Shown here piece after piece: positions 7,696-15,663 of a stretch of DNA of 64,000 bases. The notes beneath the pieces are model-generated. The model worked only from the letters and a program-made list of their open reading frames with translations, was not told the DNA's origin and made no database searches. The DNA is from Microscillaceae bacterium. Its GTDB lineage: Bacteria; Bacteroidota; Bacteroidia; Cytophagales; Microscillaceae. The stretch is taken from positions 1 to 64,000 of the forward strand of contig JANWZA010000015.1 of the NCBI GenBank assembly GCA_025054775.1, written 5' to 3'. The position numbers were made by a program, and so were the translations under genes. Numbering within the stretch: position 1 is the first letter of the stretch; each line of letters opens with the position of its first letter.

Positions 7696-8997
7696 TTATT
7701 CCATTTTTATGATAGAGACGTAGTATTTTTTATAATATTTTTTGGGAGTATTTAGCTTAAATATCCAACTTTTAGCGCGTTTCTGTTTAGGTTTGAGCAT
7801 AGGTTCTTGCTCGGTAAGCAGTTTAAGCGTTTCATTGGAAATTAACTTATCTTCCGTATCAAACCATGCTATCTCTATTTCTACGTGTTTAAGCGGATTT
7901 GCCCCTGTGTTTTCATATTGCAAAACAATTTGGTGAGTAAATTGCTGATTCAAAGGTTCAATAACTTGATTTCGCTCACGAATAATTAGCCCCAAAAAGT
8001 GATTATTTGTTAGGCTATCAGCAAGTAGGCGTAAGTCCTCCTCAGGGTTAATGTTCTCTTTCTCCACTACTTTTTGTTCTTGTAGTTTAATGATTACCTT
8101 TTGTAAATTTTTCAACTCAGGTTGCTGGGCTGTAAATACGAAAGGTACACACTCTTCTGCCCATGCCTCGGGTTTCTCAGTATCCAAAAGGATAATTTCT
8201 TTTTGATAAATCGTTTGGTCTGTCTCCCCTAAGCATTGCATTTGAATAACTAGTTGCTCAATATTTTTATTTTTATGATAAATGCTTGCTCTTAAGTGAT
8301 AGTGTGTTTGGTTCAAAATAGAACTTTCTATATCCAAACGATAGCCTTGCAAATACATTGTTTTTTCTAATTCTACCTTTATTTTATGTGGCTGATTATC
8401 AGGGATTTTAATAGGTTCTATTGGTTCAATATTTTCAGCTTTAACGGCTTTGGTGTCTCTCAAAAAAGTATCTTTGAAGGCAAGCCAAAATATGAGGCTA
8501 AAAGCCAAGCCTACTAAGACAAAGAGTATTAAGCGTAACCATTGAGTAGTTTTTTGATAAGAGGTAGAAGTATTTCGGAGTTCACTGATCAATTTTACGG
8601 CAGGTTCGTATTGATAATTAAGCAAGAGGCAACGCTTGGCATAGAGTTCAGAATTTTTCTTATCTTTGGTTCTGTGTTGTAAAATCCATCGCTGTTGGTA
8701 GGCTTGGGCAAGGTCAAAGAGGGCTTGTTCATGATTGGGTTTAAGCAATACAGCTTGTTCTAATTCTTGGATAGCCTCGTCCCATTGGGCGTATTTGCTA
8801 TATTGCTTACCTCGCCCCCAAAAGGCTTCAAATTGAGTTTGAATATATTGCCAATCTTTGTCTGTTAGCCCAAGTTGGATAGCAATCTGACGTAGCTCCT
8901 CTTCTGTAAGTGCAGTATATTGGCTTCTCTCACGCTGAATTTTGAGAACTTGCTTGATATAATTTTGAATGATATGTGTAAACTCTGGACTTTGCAT
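7696..8997 (-). CDS. TPR-containing single-pass membrane protein
   Basis: The 433-residue product is predicted cytoplasmic for about 150 residues. That part holds TPR-like helices (YSKYAQWDEAIQELEQAVLL, NHEQALFDLAQAYQQR), followed by one membrane helix (ILFVLVGLAFSLIFWLAF). The C-terminal 240 residues are probably extracytoplasmic beta-rich sequence, with repeated charged strands and no recognised domain. The family is unrecognised. A TAATTTTG element just upstream (9002-9009, minus strand) is the only promoter hint. Confidence 0.75.
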   Translation of the reverse strand: MQSPEFTHIIQNYIKQVLKIQRERSQYTALTEEELRQIAIQLGLTDKDWQYIQTQFEAFWGRGKQYSKYAQWDEAIQELEQAVLLKPNHEQALFDLAQAYQQRWILQHRTKDKKNSELYAKRCLLLNYQYEPAVKLISELRNTSTSYQKTTQWLRLILFVLVGLAFSLIFWLAFKDTFLRDTKAVKAENIEPIEPIKIPDNQPHKIKVELEKTMYLQGYRLDIESSILNQTHYHLRASIYHKNKNIEQLVIQMQCLGETDQTIYQKEIILLDTEKPEAWAEECVPFVFTAQQPELKNLQKVIIKLQEQKVVEKENINPEEDLRLLADSLTNNHFLGLIIRERNQVIEPLNQQFTHQIVLQYENTGANPLKHVEIEIAWFDTEDKLISNETLKLLTEQEPMLKPKQKRAKSWIFKLNTPKKYYKKYYVSIIKME

Positions 8998-9347
8998 ATC
9001 GCAAAATTAACAAAAATTAGCATTTTTTTTGAAAGTATTTGCGTCTAACTTAATTTGTAAGATACAATTATCATATTAACCAGGTTAGCAAGAAGTTAGG
9101 GAATGTAAATTTTTTAGACCGATAATACAATTTTCGCAACATTTCTAAAACTGCATTTAGCTAATCTTTATTTGTACAAAGAATTAAATAATATAGCTGA
9201 TTTTCAATAATCTAGATAAAAACAAATAAGCATATTTTCATATGTAAACTTTTTTTACTATCTTTGTGTTATCTTCTTGAAAGATAAAAAAGGAAGAATT
9301 ACCAATAAAATTACGAAACGTAATTCAATTCATTTGTTTGAAAAACT
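8998..9347. other. Divergent intergenic region before the sulfur operon
   Basis: These 350 bases separate the TPR gene (minus) from the TauE gene (plus). They hold candidate -7 elements in both directions (TAATTTTG at 9002-9009 minus, TATCTTTG at 9259-9266 plus) and AT-rich sequence. No regulator gene of the CsoR/CstR, ArsR or Crp kind is present, and no clear operator palindrome was seen. Confidence 0.4.
9259..9266 (+). promoter_or_regulatory. Candidate -7 element of the sulfur operon
   Basis: TATCTTTG matches TAnnTTTG exactly, 82 bp upstream of the TauE start. The expected -33 position has only ATTTTC, not TTTG, so the promoter is partial and may need an activator. Confidence 0.4.
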
Positions 9348-10157
9348 ATGCAAGAAGCAATCGGCTACATTTTAGCCTCCTTAATTGGGATTTCATTAGG
9401 ATTGATTGGTGGCGGCGGCTCTATTCTCACTGTACCTGTGCTGGTGTATGTCATGGGAATAAGTACTACCCTTTCTACAGCATATTCGCTTTTTATTGTA
9501 GGTACTACCGCTTTGGTTGGTTCTTTGAACTATATGCAACGCCAACTTGTTTGCTTTAGGACAGCTATCATCTTCTCTATTCCCTCTTTCATTTCAGTTT
9601 TTTTGGTACGGAAGTATCTTGTGCCTATTATTCCTGAAAAGATAATGCAATTAGGGAGCTTTACTCTAACCCGAGATATTTTTTTGATGCTTCTTTTAGC
9701 TATTCTGATGTTATTTGCAGCGCTATCTATGATAAAAGATAAGAAAAAAATAGAAGTGTTAGGGCAACAAGAAACAGGAAAGTTCAATTATCTGCTCATT
9801 TCAGTAGAAGGTTTTGTAGTGGGAGCTATTACAGGACTAGTGGGTGCGGGTGGCGGTTTTATGATTATTCCTGCCCTAGTACTTTTTGCTAAACTAGATA
9901 TGAAATTAGCCGTAGGGACTTCACTTATCATAATTACCATCAAATCTTTAATTGGATTCTTGGGAGATGTGGCTAATCCTAATCTTACTATTGATTGGAT
10001 GTTTTTAATATTGTTTTCCACCATTGCCTCGGCAGGTATTTTCATTGGAGCTTATCTCTCACGTTTTATTGAGAGTGAGAAGTTAAAAAAAGCCTTTGGT
10101 GTTTTTATTATCTTAATGGCAATCTATATTCTTGTGAAAGAACTTTTATTGAAATGA
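9348..10157 (+). CDS. TauE/SafE-family (DUF81) anion exporter
   Basis: The 269-residue protein has about eight membrane helices in two homologous halves. Each half starts with a glycine-rich motif of the family: SLGLIGGGGSILTVP near residue 15 and TGLVGAGGGFMIIPALV near residue 165. Family members export sulfite, sulfoacetate or other organosulfur anions. It is first in a cluster with a persulfide-dioxygenase/rhodanese fusion (78 bp downstream) and a free rhodanese, the gene content of sulfide-detoxifying cst-type operons, so export of sulfite or thiosulfate made by those enzymes is the likely job (inference). Confidence 0.9.
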   Translation: MQEAIGYILASLIGISLGLIGGGGSILTVPVLVYVMGISTTLSTAYSLFIVGTTALVGSLNYMQRQLVCFRTAIIFSIPSFISVFLVRKYLVPIIPEKIMQLGSFTLTRDIFLMLLLAILMLFAALSMIKDKKKIEVLGQQETGKFNYLLISVEGFVVGAITGLVGAGGGFMIIPALVLFAKLDMKLAVGTSLIIITIKSLIGFLGDVANPNLTIDWMFLILFSTIASAGIFIGAYLSRFIESEKLKKAFGVFIILMAIYILVKELLLK

Positions 10158-10235
10158 AATCAATTATAGAATAAACTTCATTGAAATAATTTATTTCTAA
10201 CAATTTTGTTTATTACTCTATTCTTATATAAACCC

Positions 10236-11660
10236 ATGAAAGCAGAACAAATTTATACAGGATGTTTGGCACAAGGTGCTTATTACATTCAATCAGGGAG
10301 TGAAGCGGCTATTGTGGATCCACTTCGCGAGGTAGATGCTTACATTCAAAAAGCAGAAAAAAATGGAGCAAAAATCAAATACATTCTTGAAACACACTTT
10401 CATGCTGATTTCGTTTCAGGGCATTTAGATTTAGCGAAAAAAACGGGGGCTAAAATTGTATTTGGTCCTAATGCCCGACCTTCTTATGAAGCCTACATTG
10501 CTCAAGATGGAGAAGAACTTCCTTTGGGAAATACTAAAATTAGAGTTATTCATACTCCCGGGCATACCATGGAGTCCACTACTTATTTATTATTTGACGA
10601 AGAGGGCAAGGAATATGCTATTTTTACAGGAGATACTTTATTTATTGGGGATGTAGGTCGTCCTGACTTGGCTCAGAAGGTAGCTTCCGACCTAACCCAA
10701 GAAAAATTGGCAGGTATTCTTTATGACTCACTTCACAATAAAATCATGTCTTTACCTGACCATATATTAGTATATCCCGCTCACGGGGCAGGTTCGGCTT
10801 GTGGAAAAAACCTAAGCAAAGAAACTTTTGACACTTTGGGCAACCAAAAGAAAGTAAACTATGCCCTCCAACCCATGAGCAAAGAAGAGTTTATTGCTAA
10901 AGTGCTTGATGGGCTAACTCCTCCGCCTTATTACTTCCCTCAAAATGCTTTGATGAATATTCAGGGTTACTCCAGCCTTGACGAGGTGAAAAAAAATGCT
11001 CTTAATCCACTCTCTGCCCAAGAGTTGGAGATGGTGGTAGAAGCTCATGGAGCCTTGGTATTAGACACACGCAACCCTGAGGAGTTCGTAAAAGGCTTTA
11101 TTCCACGTAGTATTAACATTGGCTTAAATGGAGATTTCGCTGTGTGGGTAGGTACGCTAATCACCAATATTAAACAACCTTTGGTTATCGTTGCCCATGA
11201 AGAGAAAATTGACGAAGCAATTACTCGCTTGGCTAGAGTTGGTTATGAAAATGTATTAGGCTATCTAAAAGGTGGATTTGACACTTGGAAACAAGCAGGC
11301 AAAGAAATAGACTATATTGAGAGTATCTCCGCCGAAGAGTTTGAGCAACGTCTCCAAGCCGAAGGAGAGAAAGCCCAAGTAATTGATGTTCGCAAAATGG
11401 CAGAGTACCATTCGCAACACGTGGTGGGAGCTATTCACGCACCTTTGGCTTACATCAATGACCACATGGCAGCTTTTGCCCCTAATAAAACTAACTATAT
11501 CCATTGTGCAGGTGGTTATCGTTCTGTAATTGCTTGCTCTATTCTCAAAGCACGCGGCATTCACAATGTGGTTAATATTGCAGGAGGATTCAAGGCGATA
11601 CAAAAAACCAAAGTACCACAGAGTGAATATGTGTGTACCTCTAGCATGTCGCAGTTATAA
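10236..11660 (+). CDS. Persulfide dioxygenase-like MBL hydrolase fused to two rhodanese domains
   Basis: The 474-residue protein starts with a metallo-beta-lactamase domain of the ETHE1/CstB kind: ETHFHADFVSGH (H54, H56, D58), HTPGHT and FTGDTLFIGDVGRPDL. The residue after D58 is Phe rather than the His of dinuclear hydrolases, which fits the mononuclear-iron persulfide dioxygenases. Two rhodanese domains follow. The first (LVLDTRNPEEF) has no cysteine in its active loop (VIVAHEEK) and is likely structural. The second (VIDVRKMAEYH) keeps C424 in HCAGGYRS and should transfer sulfane sulfur. The ATG at 10236 is preferred to an upstream alternative start at 10206. The likely role is oxidation of persulfides to sulfite/thiosulfate in the cytoplasm. 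Confidence 0.92.
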   Translation: MKAEQIYTGCLAQGAYYIQSGSEAAIVDPLREVDAYIQKAEKNGAKIKYILETHFHADFVSGHLDLAKKTGAKIVFGPNARPSYEAYIAQDGEELPLGNTKIRVIHTPGHTMESTTYLLFDEEGKEYAIFTGDTLFIGDVGRPDLAQKVASDLTQEKLAGILYDSLHNKIMSLPDHILVYPAHGAGSACGKNLSKETFDTLGNQKKVNYALQPMSKEEFIAKVLDGLTPPPYYFPQNALMNIQGYSSLDEVKKNALNPLSAQELEMVVEAHGALVLDTRNPEEFVKGFIPRSINIGLNGDFAVWVGTLITNIKQPLVIVAHEEKIDEAITRLARVGYENVLGYLKGGFDTWKQAGKEIDYIESISAEEFEQRLQAEGEKAQVIDVRKMAEYHSQHVVGAIHAPLAYINDHMAAFAPNKTNYIHCAGGYRSVIACSILKARGIHNVVNIAGGFKAIQKTKVPQSEYVCTSSMSQL

Positions 11661-11686
11661 GTTGTACCTAATCACCAAGCTAAAAA

Positions 11687-11998
11687 ATGTTCAATCTTCT
11701 AAAAAAACTTTTTGGTGGGAGTAACGAAAGATTACGCCAAGTTCTTGCTGAAGGTGCATTTTTGGTAGATGTACGTACACCCAGCGAGTTCAAAGCGGGG
11801 AGTGTGAAAGGAGCAGTCAATATCCCTTTAGATACTATCAGCAGTAATTTATCCAAATTCAAAAGCAAACAACATATTGTAGTATTTTGCCAAAGTGGCA
11901 TACGAAGCAGTCAAGCCAAAGCCATTTTAGAAAAAAATGGTTTTGAGAATATTATCAACGGAGGCTCGTGGTATAACGTAGCCAAACTTGTAAAATAA
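11687..11998 (+). CDS. Single-domain rhodanese sulfurtransferase
   Basis: The 103-residue protein carries FLVDVRTPSEF and the catalytic loop VVFCQSGIRSSQA with C68, then NIINGGSW, a complete single rhodanese domain. It follows the persulfide-dioxygenase fusion by 26 bp and should act with it, passing sulfane sulfur between thiol carriers. A 114-bp imperfect palindrome starts right after its stop codon. Confidence 0.93.
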   Translation: MFNLLKKLFGGSNERLRQVLAEGAFLVDVRTPSEFKAGSVKGAVNIPLDTISSNLSKFKSKQHIVVFCQSGIRSSQAKAILEKNGFENIINGGSWYNVAKLVK

Positions 11999-11999
11999 A

Positions 12000-12113
12000 T
12001 TAAGGCTTTGGTAGAGTTTGCAAAAGAAACTTTTTTAAGAAAAACTATCTATAAATCGGTTAGTTTTGATTAAAAGAACGTTTCGCTTGCAAACTCATAA
12101 CTGACTGCCTTAA
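12000..12113. repeat. 114-bp imperfect palindrome (long hairpin) after the sulfur operon
   Basis: The two arms are TTAAGGC (12000-12006) with GCCTTAA (12107-12113), GAGTTTGCAA (12014-12023) with TTGCAAACTC (12087-12096), a weaker GAAAC/GTTTC segment, and AAAACTA (12041-12047) with TAGTTTT (12061-12067) around a 13-nt loop. Almost the entire rhodanese-DUF983 gap is thus one foldback. It may be a miniature transposable element, a strong terminator, or a processed hairpin RNA; the sequence alone does not decide. Confidence 0.7.
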
Positions 12114-12179
12114 CTAAACCTTACAAGATTTCAAATCCATAGTATACTTTTTTAACAATTTAATATTTCTTTTCTTCTT

Positions 12180-12581
12180 ATGGCTTCACGTTCTTTGTTG
12201 GAGGCGATGCTTCAAGCACGTTGCCCACAATGCAGAAAAGGCAAAATGTTTAAGCATAATCCTTACAATATAGCCTACATGGCAGCTATGTACGAAAATT
12301 GCTCACAATGTGGGCTACACTATGAGCGAGAACCGGGTTTTTTCTATGGTGGAATGTATATTAGCTATGCGTTTTCGGTGGCTATTTTTCTTACATTTGG
12401 TTTGGGAACTTACATTTTGCTCAAAGACCCGCCTGTATGGGTGTATATCACCATAGTAATGAGTGCCTCTTTGTTGCTTTTTCCGCTTTCTTTTCGTTAT
12501 TCGCGTGTGTTAATGCTCTACTTATTTGGAGGTGTAAGCTATCAAGGTGAGCCAAAAGAGCAAGAGATAGCAAAGAAATAG
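12180..12581 (+). CDS. DUF983 family membrane protein
   Basis: The 133-residue product starts with a zinc-ribbon pair (RCPQC...CSQCG) separated by about 30 residues, then YEREPGFFYGGMYISYAFS and two membrane helices. That is the layout of DUF983, common in Bacteroidota and alphaproteobacteria and sometimes near cytochrome oxidase assembly genes. The function is not established. It stands alone between the long palindrome and the promoter of the DUF3822 operon. Confidence 0.9.
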   Translation: MASRSLLEAMLQARCPQCRKGKMFKHNPYNIAYMAAMYENCSQCGLHYEREPGFFYGGMYISYAFSVAIFLTFGLGTYILLKDPPVWVYITIVMSASLLLFPLSFRYSRVLMLYLFGGVSYQGEPKEQEIAKK

Positions 12582-12621
12582 CCTGAAACGGTGAGATGAA
12601 AGCAAATTTTATGGTGTAGTT

Positions 12622-12651
12622 TTTGTTTTTGTACAAAAAAACTTACCTTTG
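12622..12651 (+). promoter_or_regulatory. Promoter for the DUF3822-porD-asparaginase operon
   Basis: TTTG (12622-12625), an 18-nt spacer and TACCTTTG (12644-12651) match the Bacteroidota consensus TTTG-N19-TAnnTTTG within one base of spacing. It lies 73 bp upstream of the first ATG. Confidence 0.65.
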
Positions 12652-12724
12652 TAAACTATATTCTTCTCCCTGACTCAAGAAATCAAGAGTTTACTTTGAT
12701 AAGTATCTACCCAAAAACGAGTGT

Positions 12725-13612
12725 ATGGCAACCGCACAAGATATTATTCAGCTCAAATTGAGCGTTAAAGATGAAGCCTTTGATGTTCAGTCCCTAAGTG
12801 ATTATCATTTGTATCTTTCGCTAGGGTGTGAGTCATTCAAAGTTACAATTATAGATATAGATACTAACAGATGTAAATATTTGGAAGAGTATCAATTTCC
12901 TGCCTCACGTAATAGCCGTACACAAATTTCACATCTGAATTGGATTTTTGAAGAGCACCACTTCCTAAAAGCCGATAGTTGGCGAAATGTTTTCGTTTCT
13001 ATTGGTAATACTCCTTTTTCGCTTGTCCCTTATGAAATATTTGATGCTCGACGTGCTCCCAAATATTTACTATATCTAAGCCAAGAAGTAAATCCTGAAT
13101 GGGTACTCCATTATCCACATAAAAATATCCCCGCAGTCAATGTATTTGCAATAGATATTGAAATAAGGGCTTGGTTTGACAAAATGTATCCGAATAAAAA
13201 TATTAAATTCTTACCGCAAATCTCTTCTTTTATTGAGGCCGTTTTTCAGCAAAAATTTCACTACTTAGCCCCACAACTTTATATTTTATTAGAAGGTGAA
13301 TATTTCTTGGCAGTGGTAGCCCAAGACGGCAAACCTGTACTTTGTAACAGCTTTCATTTTTATACAGCACAAGATTTCTTATATTACGTACTATTTATAC
13401 TTGACGAACTTCGCCTTAGTCCGCAAGAGTGTAAGGTAAACCTCTTTGGTGATGCCGAAGAGTTAGACTTTGTGCAACATCTTTTAAGCCAATATGTGAG
13501 TAAAATTTCCACTGAAAGTAAATTTCCTGAATGGGTAAATTTTACTAACGTGTTTGATAATATACCTATTAACAACTACATTGAAATTTTCGGCTTACAT
13601 TTGTGCCAATAG
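12725..13612 (+). CDS. DUF3822 family protein
   Basis: The 295-residue soluble protein matches the Bacteroidota-specific DUF3822 family in length and in its opening strands (YHLYLSLGCESFKVTIIDID), and the C-terminal half has LYILLEGEYFLAVVAQDGK and NSFHFYTAQDFLYYVLFILDEL. The fold is probably related to actin/ASKHA ATPase pseudoenzymes, although no clear phosphate loop is visible. It is first in an operon: 35 bp precede the PorD-like gene, then asparaginase. The function is unknown. Confidence 0.8.
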   Translation: MATAQDIIQLKLSVKDEAFDVQSLSDYHLYLSLGCESFKVTIIDIDTNRCKYLEEYQFPASRNSRTQISHLNWIFEEHHFLKADSWRNVFVSIGNTPFSLVPYEIFDARRAPKYLLYLSQEVNPEWVLHYPHKNIPAVNVFAIDIEIRAWFDKMYPNKNIKFLPQISSFIEAVFQQKFHYLAPQLYILLEGEYFLAVVAQDGKPVLCNSFHFYTAQDFLYYVLFILDELRLSPQECKVNLFGDAEELDFVQHLLSQYVSKISTESKFPEWVNFTNVFDNIPINNYIEIFGLHLCQ

Positions 13613-13647
13613 TATCATAAATTTGTTTGACCCAAGTAGATGAGAAT

Positions 13648-14574
13648 ATGAAGCAAGGTAAGTGGCTGGTAATGATTTACTTAATTGTAGGTTGGTTGCT
13701 CCTTTTTAGCCAAGCCATAGGGCAAGAATTAAATTGTAAAGTTACGATTGATATTAACCAACTACAGACCAACCAAGCCACCGAAAGGCAAATTTTTAAG
13801 GAAATGGAAACCCTTATTGCAGGGTTTCTCAATAATCGTGAGTGGACAACCGATAAGTTTGAACCCGAAGAGCGAATAGAGTGCCGTCTGCAAATTACGC
13901 TCACGCAAATGCCCTCTCCTACGAATTTTACTGCCATAGCCCAATTTCAGGTACTTCGTCCAGTGTACAATACCAACTACGAAACCCTGCTTTTGAGCTA
14001 TGTAGATAGAGAGTTTCAATTTCAATACATTCAATCCCAACCTTTGGAGTATAATCCAAATGTTTTTACAGGTAATTTAGCTGCCTTACTGGCATTTTAT
14101 GCTAATTTGGCTCTTGCTATGGATTACGATAGCTTTGCTAAACGTGGTGGCGATAGGTACGTAGAGCAAATGTTCAACATTGTAAACTTTTCGCAATCAG
14201 CTGCCGAACCTGGCTGGCGACGTGCAGGGGATAGCCGTAACCGCTACTGGCTTACTGAAAATTTGAATAACCAACAATTCTATCCCCTGCGTGAAGCAAT
14301 TTATGAATACCACAGGCACGGATTAGATATCTTTCTTATCAACCCTGAAAAAGCCCGCGAAAATATTTTGAAGGCTCTCCGAAAGATAGATGAAGTAAAC
14401 AAAATTCGCCCTGCTACAGTGCTGATAAATGTTTTTTTTGATACCAAAGGGCTAGAATTAGTGAACATTTTTAGCCAAGCTACCGACAAGCAAAAAATGG
14501 AAGCTCATACACTCCTCACACGATTAGACCCAGGCAAAGCAGATATGTATAACCGCTTGATTGGTAAGCAATAA
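13648..14574 (+). CDS. porD: PorD-like type IX secretion component (DUF4835)
   Basis: From the ATG at 13648 (preferred to the TTG at 13627) the protein has a signal peptide (WLVMIYLIVGWLLLFSQAIGQ) and then ELNCKVTIDINQLQ, the typical start of mature DUF4835. Downstream landmarks are FQVLRPVYNTNYETLLLSYVD, LAALLAFYANLALAMDYDSF and RNRYWLTENL. PorD/DUF4835 is a periplasmic or outer-membrane-associated factor needed for the type IX secretion system in Porphyromonas. Its presence supports a Bacteroidota host with T9SS and, possibly, gliding. No other T9SS gene is in the window. Confidence 0.88.
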   Translation: MKQGKWLVMIYLIVGWLLLFSQAIGQELNCKVTIDINQLQTNQATERQIFKEMETLIAGFLNNREWTTDKFEPEERIECRLQITLTQMPSPTNFTAIAQFQVLRPVYNTNYETLLLSYVDREFQFQYIQSQPLEYNPNVFTGNLAALLAFYANLALAMDYDSFAKRGGDRYVEQMFNIVNFSQSAAEPGWRRAGDSRNRYWLTENLNNQQFYPLREAIYEYHRHGLDIFLINPEKARENILKALRKIDEVNKIRPATVLINVFFDTKGLELVNIFSQATDKQKMEAHTLLTRLDPGKADMYNRLIGKQ

Positions 14575-14583
14575 AATAAAGAT

Positions 14584-15654
14584 ATGCGAAAAATTACTAT
14601 CAATACTAGTGCAAACACCACTGCTTCAATACTGATTATTTACACAGGAGGGACAATAGGTATGGTATATGATGAAAAGTATCAAAATTTAGTACCGTTT
14701 GATGTAGAAATCATTTTGAAGCAAGTCCCCGAACTTCGACTCTTAGAGTATGCCATTACAGTGATTTCTTTTGAACCTGAGCAGCTAATTGACTCGTCTA
14801 ACATTAAGCCTCATCATTGGTTTGAAGTTGCCCGTATTATTCAAGAAAATTATGCCTTATTTGACGGCTTTGTTATCTTGCATGGTACGGATACAATGGC
14901 TTATACGGCTTCGGTGTTGAGTTTTTTGTTCAAAAATTTGCAAAAGCCTGTCATTCTTACAGGAGCGCAATTGCCTATTGGAGCTATTCGAAATGATGCG
15001 CGGCGTAATCTTATTACCTCTATTCAAATTGCTGCAGCCAAACGAAATGGCTTACCCATTGTACCTGAGGTTTGTATTTTTTTCAACGATTTTTTACTTC
15101 GTGGCAATCGCTCTCGCAAAGTAGAGAATATACATTTTGATGCCTTCCATTCGGCTAATTATCCACATTTGGCACAAGTAGGCATTAACATTACCTATAA
15201 CGAAGCGGCTATTATGCCTATTCAACTGCCTCTGCAAAATGAATTAGAGGTGCAGTTCGCTTTAGACGAAAATATTGCTATTCTCAAACTTTTTCCTGCC
15301 ATACGTGCTGAAATGATAAAGCATTTCTTAGAAATCCCTAATCTGAAAGCTGTAGTTTTAGAAACTTATGGTGCAGGCAATGCTCCTACGGACAAGTGGT
15401 TCATTGATTTACTTCGGCAAGGTATTGAAAAAGGTATTGTTATTTTCAACGTTTCGCAGTGCATTGGGGGGGTTGTAATACAGGGCAAATATGCTACCAG
15501 TCGTTTGCTTAAAGAAATTGGCGTGTTGAGTGGAGCCGACCTAACCACCGAAGCGGCTGTAAGCAAACTGATGTACCTTTTAGCCCAAAATTTGCCTAAA
15601 GAGACCTTTGAATACCAGCTTACTCACAGCCTTCGTGGGGAGATGAGAACCTAA
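14584..15654 (+). CDS. ansA: Type I (cytoplasmic) L-asparaginase
   Basis: The 356-residue enzyme has both catalytic threonine motifs: IYTGGTIGMVYD at about residues 20-31 and VILHGTDTMAYTASVLSF near residue 97. The middle carries KPVILTGAQLPIGAIRNDARRN, and there is no signal peptide, so it should hydrolyse asparagine to aspartate and ammonia in the cytoplasm. It lies 9 bp after porD and probably shares its transcript. It converges on a minus-strand gene with only 9 bp between stops. A second, unrelated asparaginase-type enzyme lies at 35773-36777. Confidence 0.93.
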   Translation: MRKITINTSANTTASILIIYTGGTIGMVYDEKYQNLVPFDVEIILKQVPELRLLEYAITVISFEPEQLIDSSNIKPHHWFEVARIIQENYALFDGFVILHGTDTMAYTASVLSFLFKNLQKPVILTGAQLPIGAIRNDARRNLITSIQIAAAKRNGLPIVPEVCIFFNDFLLRGNRSRKVENIHFDAFHSANYPHLAQVGINITYNEAAIMPIQLPLQNELEVQFALDENIAILKLFPAIRAEMIKHFLEIPNLKAVVLETYGAGNAPTDKWFIDLLRQGIEKGIVIFNVSQCIGGVVIQGKYATSRLLKEIGVLSGADLTTEAAVSKLMYLLAQNLPKETFEYQLTHSLRGEMRT

Positions 15655-15663
15655 AAATTCTCA

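Noticed and set aside
11265-11603. 112-codon minus-strand ORF in the rhodanese part of the fusion gene
   Set aside because: It is antisense to a well-supported gene, with a His/Cys-rich composition that mirrors the coding strand.
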